Source of the DNA: Flagellimonas algicola
Lineage (GTDB): Bacteria; Bacteroidota; Bacteroidia; Flavobacteriales; Flavobacteriaceae
Direction of reading: 5' to 3'
Assembly (NCBI RefSeq): GCF_005937185.1
Contig: NZ_VCNI01000002.1
Coordinates: forward strand, 248,001-312,000
Length of the DNA: 64,000 nt
Part shown: in pieces, positions 54,644 through 63,528 of the stretch
Numbering within the stretch: the stretch's first letter is position 1
How the letters are laid out: every line of letters begins with the position of its first letter
Notes under the pieces: model-generated
The model's database searches: none
What the model saw: the letters and a program-made list of their open reading frames with translations, nothing else
What the model was told of the DNA's origin: nothing
Translations under genes and position numbers: made by a program

Positions 54644-55417
54644 TCACCCTAATCCATAATGTTTTAATTTCTCATAGTATTCACTACTGTTTAGCAGAAT
54701 CATAGGAATTTTACAATAAAAATCATTATTAAATCCAAATTCAAAGAAGAGAGCATATTTATTGTATGGAGGCCTAAACTTTTCCATATATTCAGTAAAC
54801 AATTCAATTTGGAATTTAAATGCCCTAGTCGTTGGCACCTCAAGTTCCTCTTCTAAATCAACAGTTGATATTTCACCATCCAAAGGCATTTTAATTTTAT
54901 ATGTTATCGATGGCCGCAATATGTTCAGCCTTGGCATGTCATGTCGAACGGGTCCAGCCATGCCCATCGGAAGTCTCTTGGTTCTTACTTTGATGTTCGT
55001 AAGCAATAAAGTTTTGTTCGATTGATTGATAAAACTGAAATTGAATACAGGAAAAAAGGATTTATAAACCGCAATCTTAAATGCATTTTTTGAATTTTCG
55101 ATGGGAATCCAACCACATCTTTTTTTATCAACTGAAACTGAGATGAATTGTATTTTGGAGTCTTTGTTTTTTAAACTTATTTTTTTGTCTAAGACATCTT
55201 GTTGCAAAATATCCCCTTTTGTAATTTTCGAATGACATGTAGGACATAGCAGAATTAAATTATGTATTTCATGATTTGTTGGATTTTCGTCAATGTGATG
55301 AATTTCGAAATGTCCAACATCTTCATTAGAACAGAAAGGACATACAGATCCAATTTCTTTTTGAAGTATAGATCTTATCTTGGTCTTTTGAGGAATATTT
55401 GTTTTTCTCTTCAACAC
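54644..55417 (-). CDS. HNH endonuclease with beta-rich C-terminal domain
   Basis: A 257-residue protein. The HNH fold is complete near the N-terminus: CPFC (C26, C29), FEIHHIDENPTN and HNLILLCPTCH (C58, C61). The C-terminal ~170 residues look beta-rich (FSFINQSNKTLLLTNIKVRTK split, and FKFQIELFTEYMEKF) and may bind a ligand or partner. It ends 13 bp from the stop of the HEPN gene, in convergent orientation. Probably a separate defence gene of element 2; the last gene before the right attachment core. Confidence 0.75.
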   Translation of the reverse strand: MLKRKTNIPQKTKIRSILQKEIGSVCPFCSNEDVGHFEIHHIDENPTNHEIHNLILLCPTCHSKITKGDILQQDVLDKKISLKNKDSKIQFISVSVDKKRCGWIPIENSKNAFKIAVYKSFFPVFNFSFINQSNKTLLLTNIKVRTKRLPMGMAGPVRHDMPRLNILRPSITYKIKMPLDGEISTVDLEEELEVPTTRAFKFQIELFTEYMEKFRPPYNKYALFFEFGFNNDFYCKIPMILLNSSEYYEKLKHYGLG

Positions 55418-55767
55418 TATTGAATTGAACTAACAAAATACTAAAAATGAAGTCACACTCCCTAATTATTTAAAAATCACTAAACTAAACAATTATCATA
55501 TTGGGCAACATTGCTACGCAAAGCATAGAAAGAAAAAGTATTTCAGTGGGAAGATTTCGGTTTTTATAGGATCCTCAGGGTTTCGCCCAAGAAAATTCAA
55601 AGTCGATTAATCAAAATAATTAATTGGGATTTCTAGCATTAAAAATAGAATACATCAAATTGGAACTTGAAGAATTCTTAAAAGTAGAATTTGATTATAA
55701 ATTGAGTAAATTTATTTCAAGATGAAAAAGCATTGATAAAACTGTTAAAGTATGTTAAAAAGTGAGC

Positions 55768-55784
55768 AATTCGGTGCCTCTCAA
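55768..55784 (+). repeat. Putative integrase arm site, element 2 right
   Basis: AATTCGGTGCCTCTCAA, identical to 37941-37957 and in the same orientation, 48 bp inside the right attachment core. The sequence from the HNH gene to here is A+T-rich with no gene. Confidence 0.6.
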
Positions 55785-55831
55785 AAATGACCCTTTTGCA
55801 AGCCCTATAAAATGGGCATAAACTCTTAAAA

Positions 55832-55853
55832 GTTCGAGTCCCGTCCAGACCGC
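55832..55853 (+). repeat. Attachment core, right copy (attR of element 2)
   Basis: 22 bp identical to the end of tRNA-Asp (19318-19339) and to 37810-37831. Shorter than the 43-bp pair, as expected if the two elements cross over within different lengths of homology. Confidence 0.85.
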
Positions 55854-55885
55854 AAAAGCTCCGAAGGATTCGGAGCTTTTTGCTT
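55854..55885 (+). terminator. Terminator after the right attachment core
   Basis: AAAAGCTCCGA (55854-55864), loop AGGAT, TCGGAGCTTTT (55870-55880), then TGCTTTT. Either the original tRNA-Asp terminator or that of an older element. Confidence 0.85.
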
Positions 55886-55941
55886 TTAAGTAGCTGTATT
55901 TCAGTTAAATACATTGAGTCAAAAAAACCTTGATTCTTTTC

Positions 55942-55962
55942 CGTGCTGCATTCGTGCTGCAT
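55942..55962 (+). repeat. Third arm-like direct repeat, possible relic of an older element
   Basis: CGTGCTGCAT occurs twice, 11 bp apart (55942 and 55953), the same layout as the arm repeats of elements 1 and 2 but with a different sequence, 88 bp from the core. A 10-bp match to the core flank, GACCGCAAAA, recurs at 56085-56094. No integrase follows. The rest of the 55418-56386 gap holds only the att features and the Fic relic. Confidence 0.4.
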
Positions 55963-56136
55963 ATTTTATGCAGAATGATCTTCTTTAAAGCAAATAATAT
56001 TTCGGAATATATTGATTATCAGACAATTACGATAAAGGTGCTTCAAGATTAAAAATTGGGAGTAAAATCCTGTAAAAACGTTTGGACCGCAAAAACTACT
56101 ATTTCTTCAGAGATTTTTATTCCTAAGTATTGAATT

Positions 56137-56221
56137 TAGGCGAAATCAAAGAGGCTATCCTCAATATCAGTGGATTGATATTAAAAATGGGTCAATCTTT
56201 TTGTTGCCGATTATAGCTCAT
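56137..56221 (-). pseudogene. Fic (DUF4172) gene relic with decayed operator
   Basis: The minus strand from ATG 56221 reads MSYNRQQKD, then a stop and a frameshift, then TDIEDSLFDFA, matching MRYNWQQKDWPNF and TDIDDLLFDFA of the Fic protein at 45725. Upstream of it is a worn copy of the same operator (TGAGCCGA and TCGACTCA) and matching AATATGAGTTGATTA sequence. Only about 28 codons survive. Confidence 0.7.
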
Positions 56222-56386
56222 GAGCCGATTAGAGGCGTTATTCGACTCAGAAACAATAAAAATATGAGTTGATTAACACTATTATTTAGCTCAACATCCT
56301 AACAATTATATTATCAATTACAGATTTGTGTAAAATCTTGATTCCAATTTTGAGTATTTTGGAGCAGCCGATCCAAAACCAACCCC

Positions 56387-57046
56387 ATGCTAAAAAGAAC
56401 AATCTTTGTAATACTTCTACTGTTTTCTTGTTATTCCGTATTCTCCCAGAAAGATGAAATCAGCTTAATCTCTTGGAATATCAAAGATTTTGGAAAAACC
56501 AAGAACAGCGAGGAATTGAACAAAATTGCAGAAATTGTAATGGATGTGGACATTCTTGCCATACAGGAAGTAGTTGCCGGGTTTGGAGAAGCACAAGCTG
56601 TGGCCAAACTTACAGACATCCTAAATCGTAAAGGTAGTAAGTGGGACTATGTTATAAGTGAACCCACTAACAGTCCAAAGTATGTTACCGAACGCTATGC
56701 ATTTATCTGGAAAACAAGATATATAAAAATCAAAGATCGGGAGTTGTTGATTTCTCAGTTAGATTCTCTAATCGATAGGGAGCCATTTCTATTGAACTTT
56801 TTCTTGGATGAGCGAACATTAGCGGTAGTCAATTATCATTCCAGACCCTACAACAAAGACCCGGAAAGCGAAATTGAAGCTCTTTCGAAGTTTGTTATCG
56901 ATTCCATAAAGACTCCAGTAATCATTGCAGGAGATTTTAATGTGGATGAAAAATTAAGGAGTGTATTACTTCTGTGAGCAACAATTCCCCTAAAAGTCAC
57001 CTTCCCAACATGGTATGCTCAATGTGGTTTTGACCATATCTGGTAA
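56387..57046 (+). pseudogene. Endonuclease/exonuclease/phosphatase-family protein, broken
   Basis: A secreted DNase I-like fold enzyme. The signal peptide ends VFSQ. SLISWNIKDFG, DILAIQEVV (catalytic Glu) and VVNYHSRPYN follow, then AGDFNVDEK. Right after this a TGA (56975) stops the frame at 196 residues; the same frame continues for 22 codons with KVTFPTWYAQCGFDHIW, which resembles the family's DH-containing C-terminal motif, but the segment between is too short. So the gene has an internal stop and probably a deletion. A functional short form cannot be excluded. Confidence 0.65.
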
Positions 57047-57169
57047 AAATTTGTTAAAAGCTTGTGAGTAATGTAAATCAAACATACTTTTATAATGTAA
57101 GAAAGTATATTGAATTGCGGTTTAAAGCTTTTGTTCTGAATCCCGCCCAACCACCTTTATCAAAATAAC

Positions 57170-60100
57170 ATGCTAAGTAGCCCTGACTTCCCAATCATTT
57201 CAAGATCAAATAGGTCCCAAACCAATATATGTAGATTAACATTCCAATTTTTGGCCCTTGCATTACTTTGTATTTTCCTTTTCAGTGGATGTTCCAATCA
57301 ACGCATCGAAGGTTCCTGGGCCTATCAAGCTTCTATACCGGAGGAACCAGAATACCAATTGATTGATGGGGTCATGAAAATTGAACTGAAGGATTCCCAA
57401 TATCAGGTATCGTTGATTTCATATCAAATGGAACGCATTGATTTGGACAGCATAAGCCTTTCCAACAACGAAACCTTAACCGGTTTTTTGATGGACGAGG
57501 ACGAGGACGAACTCGAAGAAGAGGAAGACGAAGATGGTGATGAGGAGGAGGAGGAAGGCGAGGATGAAGAAAATGAGAACGAAGCAGACGAGGATGATGA
57601 TACTGATGAAGAAAATGGTATTGTACTTTCTGGAAAATTCAATGGCTCCATTTTTAAGGGGTATTTCCGCTTTGAAGGCGAAAAGATTCCTTTCACGGCC
57701 ACACGCCTATCTGATGAACCCATCTCCATTGATAGGTCGGATATCACCTACATATTGACGGATAATGATCTAAGTGAAACCGAATTCGACCTGGACCATC
57801 GCGGTATCATCGAACAAATGGATGGTGAAGGATACTCCGACGGTGCCAAAATTTACAATTCCAATTGCATAAACTGTCATGGCACACCTGATTTGGAAGG
57901 GTCCTTGCCCACAGCATCCAAATTCTGGCAGCAGTCGTTAAAATCAGGGAGCGACCCCTATTCCATGTACCAAACCATCTCCAAAGGATTTGGGGCTATG
58001 CCACCTCAATTGAGCTTGACGCCAAAACAGAAATACAACGTACTCACCTACATCAGGGAGCAGTATATCCGAAAGGGAAATCCAGAAGATTATTTTACCA
58101 TAACCCCTGGATATTTAAGTACCCTGCCGGCAGGGAGTTTAACAGGGCCTGACTCTGAAGAGAACCAGCCATGGTCAGAACAGGATTATGGCAACTTCTT
58201 TTCAAATACCATAGAACTTGTAGACTCTGAAACTGGACCTGAACGATATCATTCCCCAGGACCAGTGCCCTATGCCGACGAAGACTATTCAAAAAACAAT
58301 TTTGCTTATAAGGGAATAGCTGTGCGATTGGATGAAGGTGAAGGAGGTGTTGCCAAGGGCAATTCGTGGATGATTTTTGATCATGATGTGCTTCGGGTGG
58401 CCGGGGGTTGGACCGGCGAAGGTTTCATTGACTGGAACGCCATTTTACTTAACGAACAACATGAAACCTATCCGCGTACCGTGGGAAAACTCCATTTTGA
58501 AACTCCAGTTGGGCCAGGATGGGCCAATCCTAAAAATGGTTCCTTTGAGGATCCTAGATATACCGCCAGGGATGGACGGAAATTTGGGCCATTGCCCAGG
58601 GAATGGGCAGATTACAACGGGCTTTACCACCATGAAGAACACATTGTGTTTTCTTATTCCGTTGGCAAAGCCAACATTTTGGAAGAATTGGGCAGGGAAC
58701 ACAAAAATGGGCAAACTATTTTTACCCGAACCCTGAATATTAGTCCCACTTCGGACATTTTAAAAATGAGAGTGGCTCCAGCCCAAACCAAGGTTGGAAT
58801 TAAGGGAAAGGGAGCCTCCCTCTCCACCGAAAATGGCTTTGTAATCATGACCATTGCCAAGTCGCAAAAAGCCAATGTAAAATTGTTCATTGCCAATGCA
58901 GAAAACACGGTAATGGACGAAGTGGTCAGAGCTTCAAGCGGGCCTGAATCGCTTCAGAAATACACTAGTGGAGGCAAGGCTCACTATCCAGAAGTATTGA
59001 CCACCTCCATTATTAAAGGGTCGGAAGACAAATTGTTGGCCATAGATCAACTTACACCTCCATTTGACAACCCTTGGAACTGCCAAATGAAATTTAGTGG
59101 TATAGATTTTATACCGGGGGGCGATGAAGCGGTACTCTGCACAACAGATGGTGATATTTGGTCAGTTAAGGGCCTTTCTGAAGGCAATATGTTCCTTAAG
59201 TGGAGGCGTATTGGAGCCGGATTATTTCAGCCACTTGGAATCAAGGTTATTGATGGGTTGATCTATGTCAGTTGCCGGGACCAGATTGTTCGCCTACAAG
59301 ATTTAAATGGAGACGGGGAAACCGACTTCTATGAAAGTTTCAATCATGATCACCAAGTTACGGACCACTTCCATGAATTTGCCATGGGACTGCAGACCGA
59401 TTCCCAAGGTAATCTCTACTATGCCAAAAGCGGAAGACACGCCAGGGAAGCACTTATTCCACAACATGGCACTTTAATAAAGGTGAGCAAGGACGGTAAG
59501 GAATCAAAAGTTATCGCATCAGGATTTCGAGCAGCAAACGGAGTTTGCATCAATCCTGACGGCAGCTTTCTGGTCACAGATCAGGAAGGATATTGGAATC
59601 CCGCCAACCGCATCAATTGGGTGCAGGCCGGTGCAGAAGATAAATTTTATGGCAATATGTGGAGCTACAACCCTCCCAAGGATACCACCCGATTGGCTAT
59701 GGAAAAACCCATGGTATGGGTAGATATGGAATTTGACCGCTCTCCTTCGGAGTTGTTATGGGTGGATAGTGAAAAATGGGGAGCTATGAATGGTAGCCTA
59801 TTGAGCTTTTCCTATGGGTATGGCAAAATTCAAATGGTACTGCATGAACAGCTCAATGGTCAAGCACAAGGTGGTGTTATAGATATTCCCGGCACCAAAT
59901 TTTATACCGGGGTCATGCGCGGAAGATTCCATCCTACTGATGAACATTTGTACTTGTGCGGTATGGCGGCATGGAGCACTTCCAGCAATGTAAGACCTGG
60001 AGACCTGTATCGAGTTCGCTATACTGGGAACCCTATTCCAATGCCTATTGAGATGCATGCCACAGACAAGGGAATGACCTTAAAGTTTGCTGAAAAACTT

Positions 60101-60373
60101 GATCCAAAATCTGCTACGCAAATTACCAACTATGAGGTCAACACATGGAACTTTATCCGAAGCAGCGATTACGGATCTGAGCGCTATGACGTTACCAAGC
60201 GTGAGGTATCAAAAGTAGCTTTACAAGCTGATGCAATGACGGTGGACTTGGTTATTGAAGGTATCCAACCCGTAGATGCCATGACCATTACATACAGTTT
60301 AAATTCGACAGCTGGGGTAGCTTTACAAGGTACTGTTCAAAGTACCTTGCACACCTTGGCCAAATCAAATTAA
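57170..60373 (+). CDS. Large haem-c lipoprotein with DUF6797/propeller-like domains
   Basis: A 1067-residue envelope protein. Signal peptide with lipobox LFSGC (C41). An extremely acidic linker of Asp/Glu runs from about residue 109 to 148. A mono-haem cytochrome c segment with CINCH (C233-H237) follows, with the likely axial Met in GAMPPQL. Then comes a DUF6797-like region (NSWMIFDHDVLRVAGGW) and a C-terminal beta-propeller like those of sugar dehydrogenases (PDGSFLVTDQEGYWNPANR). It may oxidise a sugar or polyol and pass electrons to its own haem. First gene of the right-hand cluster. Confidence 0.7.
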   Translation: MLSSPDFPIISRSNRSQTNICRLTFQFLALALLCIFLFSGCSNQRIEGSWAYQASIPEEPEYQLIDGVMKIELKDSQYQVSLISYQMERIDLDSISLSNNETLTGFLMDEDEDELEEEEDEDGDEEEEEGEDEENENEADEDDDTDEENGIVLSGKFNGSIFKGYFRFEGEKIPFTATRLSDEPISIDRSDITYILTDNDLSETEFDLDHRGIIEQMDGEGYSDGAKIYNSNCINCHGTPDLEGSLPTASKFWQQSLKSGSDPYSMYQTISKGFGAMPPQLSLTPKQKYNVLTYIREQYIRKGNPEDYFTITPGYLSTLPAGSLTGPDSEENQPWSEQDYGNFFSNTIELVDSETGPERYHSPGPVPYADEDYSKNNFAYKGIAVRLDEGEGGVAKGNSWMIFDHDVLRVAGGWTGEGFIDWNAILLNEQHETYPRTVGKLHFETPVGPGWANPKNGSFEDPRYTARDGRKFGPLPREWADYNGLYHHEEHIVFSYSVGKANILEELGREHKNGQTIFTRTLNISPTSDILKMRVAPAQTKVGIKGKGASLSTENGFVIMTIAKSQKANVKLFIANAENTVMDEVVRASSGPESLQKYTSGGKAHYPEVLTTSIIKGSEDKLLAIDQLTPPFDNPWNCQMKFSGIDFIPGGDEAVLCTTDGDIWSVKGLSEGNMFLKWRRIGAGLFQPLGIKVIDGLIYVSCRDQIVRLQDLNGDGETDFYESFNHDHQVTDHFHEFAMGLQTDSQGNLYYAKSGRHAREALIPQHGTLIKVSKDGKESKVIASGFRAANGVCINPDGSFLVTDQEGYWNPANRINWVQAGAEDKFYGNMWSYNPPKDTTRLAMEKPMVWVDMEFDRSPSELLWVDSEKWGAMNGSLLSFSYGYGKIQMVLHEQLNGQAQGGVIDIPGTKFYTGVMRGRFHPTDEHLYLCGMAAWSTSSNVRPGDLYRVRYTGNPIPMPIEMHATDKGMTLKFAEKLDPKSATQITNYEVNTWNFIRSSDYGSERYDVTKREVSKVALQADAMTVDLVIEGIQPVDAMTITYSLNSTAGVALQGTVQSTLHTLAKSN

Positions 60374-60491
60374 TGGCATTAACCCATAGAGAATTTTGTT
60401 ATTTAAGTTTCTTTCTTAACTTTAATTAGTATATTGTGTGCTTAAAATATTTCGCAGCCAAACCTAAATACGAACCATATTTTAACCAAAG

Positions 60492-61712
60492 ATGAATCAG
60501 CAAAACCAAAATAGACTTTTTTATGGCAGTTGCTTTGCCTTGATCACAACCGCCTTTTCGTTCAGTATTAGGGCTGGGGTGCTCCCACAATTGGGTGAAA
60601 CCTTTGAACTGTCCGCCAAACAATTGGGCTTCATCAACCAAATGTGGTTCTTGGGATTTCCAATATCAATGGTTCTGGGGGGTATCTTTTATAATGCCAT
60701 TGGGCCTAAAAAAATAATGCAATTTGCATTCTTAACCCATACATTAGGTATTCTGCTTACCATATATTCTGGAGGATATGTAGGACTTCTGATTTCCACC
60801 TTGCTCATTGGAATTGGGAATGGCTGTACAGAGGCCGCTTGTAATCCCATGATTGCCGACAGTTACTCGGGCAAGACCATGAATACGCTGTTGAATCGAT
60901 TCCATATGTGGTTTCCTGGGGGTATTGTCTTGGGAAGTCTGATTTCACTTTTGATGACCAAATTAAACTTGGGTTGGGAAGCCCAAATTTGGATCATATT
61001 GTTGCCGACAATCATTTATGCCTATTTATTTTATGGGCAAAAATTTCCGGTACCTAAAAATCTGGAAACCAAGTCCCTAAAAACAAATTTATCCGCAATA
61101 CGGTCTCCCCTATTTCTCTTTATCTGTCTTTGCATGACCTTGACCGCAATATCAGAGTTCGGACCTACGCAATGGGCGCAACTCATTTTGTCCAAAAGCG
61201 GCGCTGAACCCATGGTCATCCTGGCTTTAATAACCGGTGTAATGGCCATTGGAAGATATTTTGGAGGCGATTTTGTACATAAGTTTGACCAAACCGGGGT
61301 ACTCTTAGGTTCATCAATCCTAACAACTATTGGAATATTCCTGTTCAGCATTTCTGCTGGGCCAATGGCCTATGTAGCAGCTATATGCTTTGCCCTTGGT
61401 GTCTGTTATTTTTGGCCAAATATGATTGGACTTGTGGCGGAAAAAATCCCTCTGAGTGGAGCCTTTGGAATGTCTATTGTTGGTGCTTTTGGAATGTTTT
61501 CCACATCCATATTCCAACCGATTATCGGCAATTGGATTGATAAAGCTGGCGAAAAAGCAGCATCCATGGGATTATCGGGTGATGCTATGGAATTGGCCGC
61601 AGGTCAGGCTACATTGCAGAAAATGATTTCTTTTCCAGGTATATTGATTGTCTTGTTCATTGTTTTGTTTTTTTGGGTAAAGAAGATAAAATCAGAAACA
61701 CAACAAGCATAA
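60492..61712 (+). CDS. MFS transporter
   Basis: A 406-residue, about 12-helix permease of the major facilitator superfamily. Helix-rich stretches alternate throughout. The nearest match by eye is the sugar/nucleoside branch (FucP/NupG-like). It is likely to import the substrate of the enzymes next to it. It starts at ATG 60492, 118 bp after the haem lipoprotein gene. Confidence 0.85.
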   Translation: MNQQNQNRLFYGSCFALITTAFSFSIRAGVLPQLGETFELSAKQLGFINQMWFLGFPISMVLGGIFYNAIGPKKIMQFAFLTHTLGILLTIYSGGYVGLLISTLLIGIGNGCTEAACNPMIADSYSGKTMNTLLNRFHMWFPGGIVLGSLISLLMTKLNLGWEAQIWIILLPTIIYAYLFYGQKFPVPKNLETKSLKTNLSAIRSPLFLFICLCMTLTAISEFGPTQWAQLILSKSGAEPMVILALITGVMAIGRYFGGDFVHKFDQTGVLLGSSILTTIGIFLFSISAGPMAYVAAICFALGVCYFWPNMIGLVAEKIPLSGAFGMSIVGAFGMFSTSIFQPIIGNWIDKAGEKAASMGLSGDAMELAAGQATLQKMISFPGILIVLFIVLFFWVKKIKSETQQA

Positions 61713-61775
61713 CTTCGGAAGATATGGCTCAGTAAAATCATTGAAAACACAAATACTAAAAAAGAATAGCCAGAT

Positions 61776-62615
61776 ATGAAAATCGGCATGAACATGCTAC
61801 TGTGGACGGATTATGTCACCTTAGAACTTCAACCCATCTTTGAAGAGCTTAAGGAAACGGGCTATGACGGGGTAGAAATTCCATTGGGCGAGGGAAGTGT
61901 TGCCCATTATACTGCCCTAGGGGAACAGCTTGCGAACATGGGAATGGGAACCACCTGTGTGACTTCCCTAACCAAAGAGGCAAACATTGCCAGTACCAAT
62001 CCCTATATCAGGCAAAAAGGAATAGATAGATTAAAGTGGGCAATAGATCGGGCCCATGCCCTCAAAGCCGATGTACTGTGCGGCCCCATACATTCCGCTT
62101 TCGCTCATTTTGAAGGAAGGCCTCCAGAACTGGAAGAAAAAAAATGGAGTGCCGAACTCTTGCGTGAAGCCGGGGACTATGCAAAGCAAGCCGAAATTAT
62201 CTTGGCTCCCGAAGCCTTAAACCGTTTTGAATGCTATTTGGTGAACACGGCGGCAGATTTAAAACAATTGCTGAAAGCGGTAAACCATTCAAACGTTAAG
62301 GCCATTTACGACACCCATCACGCCAATATTGAGGAAAAAAGCCATCAAGTAGCCATAGCCCATTTGGGCAGCGATTTACAACATGTTCACATAAGTGGCA
62401 GCGATCGCGGCACCCCAGGAAAAGGTCAAATCGATTGGGATGAAGTCTTCGAAGCTTTAAAAGCGATCGATTACCAAGGCTGGCTAACCATTGAGGCATT
62501 TAGTGTCGCCATTCCACGATTTGCAAATTCCATCAACGTGTGGCGTGATTTTTCCCCAACAGAGGAAATTTACAAGGAAGGGATACAATTAATTCAATCT
62601 AAATGGCACGATTAA
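61776..62615 (+). CDS. TIM-barrel sugar 3-epimerase/isomerase
   Basis: A 279-residue xylose-isomerase-like TIM barrel. Metal and catalytic ligands typical of D-tagatose/D-psicose 3-epimerases are visible: Glu in LAPEALNRFE, Asp/His in IYDTHHANIEE, His in HVHISGSDRG, and Glu in LTIEAFS. It should interconvert ketoses or related keto-polyols. Reads in the same direction as the MFS and next genes; 13 bp separates it from the following one, so they form an operon. Confidence 0.82.
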   Translation: MKIGMNMLLWTDYVTLELQPIFEELKETGYDGVEIPLGEGSVAHYTALGEQLANMGMGTTCVTSLTKEANIASTNPYIRQKGIDRLKWAIDRAHALKADVLCGPIHSAFAHFEGRPPELEEKKWSAELLREAGDYAKQAEIILAPEALNRFECYLVNTAADLKQLLKAVNHSNVKAIYDTHHANIEEKSHQVAIAHLGSDLQHVHISGSDRGTPGKGQIDWDEVFEALKAIDYQGWLTIEAFSVAIPRFANSINVWRDFSPTEEIYKEGIQLIQSKWHD

Positions 62616-62628
62616 ATAGAATAGGCAC

Positions 62629-63528
62629 ATGAATAGACCTAAGTTTTCTTTAGGCAGTTGGGCATTTTCCTTTGGCCCCTTTGAAAAGAACCCCTGGTCC
62701 TTTCCAGGTTTCTTGTCCTATGCGGCCGAGGCTGGGTACGACGGAGTGGAGATCAATGGTTTCCGTCCGCACCCCCACCCTGATGTATACAATACTAAGG
62801 AAAAGTGCAGTGAACTTCGCAAGCAAATTGACGGTTATGGATTGGGCATTTCAGGTTACGCTCCTGATTTTACCGCTGTGCCCCCTGCAGAAGTGAACCC
62901 AAAGGAATATCTCTTGGAAATTGAAAAATCCCTGAACTTTTGCAATGCCATGGGGATTAAAACCCTGCGTGTAGACACCGTGAGTCCTCCCAATTATTTA
63001 GAGCTGGAGACCTATTTGCAAAGGTTTGATAACCTAGCCAAGGCCTGGCATAGCGCTGCTGAATTATGCAAAAAGCATGGTGTGACCTTGGTTTGGGAGT
63101 TTGAACCCGGATTCTGGCTGAACAAGCCCAGCGAGATAAAATCCATTGTGGAAGCTGTTGACCATCCAAATTTTAAGCTGCTGTTTGACACCAGTCACGC
63201 CCATATGTGTTCGGTTATTGGCGCCAGACATAACGGGTCCAAAGAGATACTTGCCAATGGAATCGTGGAGCTTGCTGAGCACTTGAAAGGACACATTGGT
63301 CATTTTCATTTAATTGATAGCGATGGCACCTTGCATGACAATGAAACCAGCACCCATACCCCCTTTGGGAACGGAAATATTGATTTTGAACGGGCACTAA
63401 TTGCCTTAAGAAAGGACGTGGAACCTTTGGAATGGTGGTGCTTCGATTTTTGTTTTTGTCCCACTACGGAGGTGGATGCAAAAAAGGCCATTCCCTTTGT
63501 GGAAAATGTAATCAAAAAAATAGGATGA
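62629..63528 (+). CDS. Sugar phosphate isomerase/epimerase-family TIM barrel
   Basis: A 299-residue relative of the previous gene with motifs LVWEFEPGF (Glu), LLFDTSHAHM (Asp/His) and GHFHLIDSDGT (His). It may be an isomerase or dehydratase-like enzyme acting after the first. Its stop overlaps the hydrolase start (ATGA). Confidence 0.8.
   Translation: MNRPKFSLGSWAFSFGPFEKNPWSFPGFLSYAAEAGYDGVEINGFRPHPHPDVYNTKEKCSELRKQIDGYGLGISGYAPDFTAVPPAEVNPKEYLLEIEKSLNFCNAMGIKTLRVDTVSPPNYLELETYLQRFDNLAKAWHSAAELCKKHGVTLVWEFEPGFWLNKPSEIKSIVEAVDHPNFKLLFDTSHAHMCSVIGARHNGSKEILANGIVELAEHLKGHIGHFHLIDSDGTLHDNETSTHTPFGNGNIDFERALIALRKDVEPLEWWCFDFCFCPTTEVDAKKAIPFVENVIKKIG

Larger units (their letters stand above)
37832..55853. 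mobile_element. Element 2: integrative element with defence cargo, about 18.0 kb
   Basis: Bounded by the 43-bp core at 37789-37831 and a 22-bp core at 55832-55853. The integrase is at the left end reading rightward, the mirror image of element 1. Cargo: two DUF4172-type Fic genes, a degenerate tRNA-Leu, secreted and membrane proteins, HEPN-like and XRE genes, then the SIR2/PD-(D/E)xK/HEPN/HNH cluster. No relaxase or replication gene was recognised, so it may be moved only by helper functions, or by unrecognised ones. The right third is clearly richer in A+T than the flanking chromosome. Confidence 0.82.

Noticed and set aside
55717..55962. 81-codon minus-strand frame over the right attachment core
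   Set aside because: It spans the att core, terminator and arm repeat, which explain the sequence better.
57424..57747. Ser-rich minus-strand frame
   Set aside because: Antisense of the Asp/Glu block in the haem lipoprotein; composition artefact.
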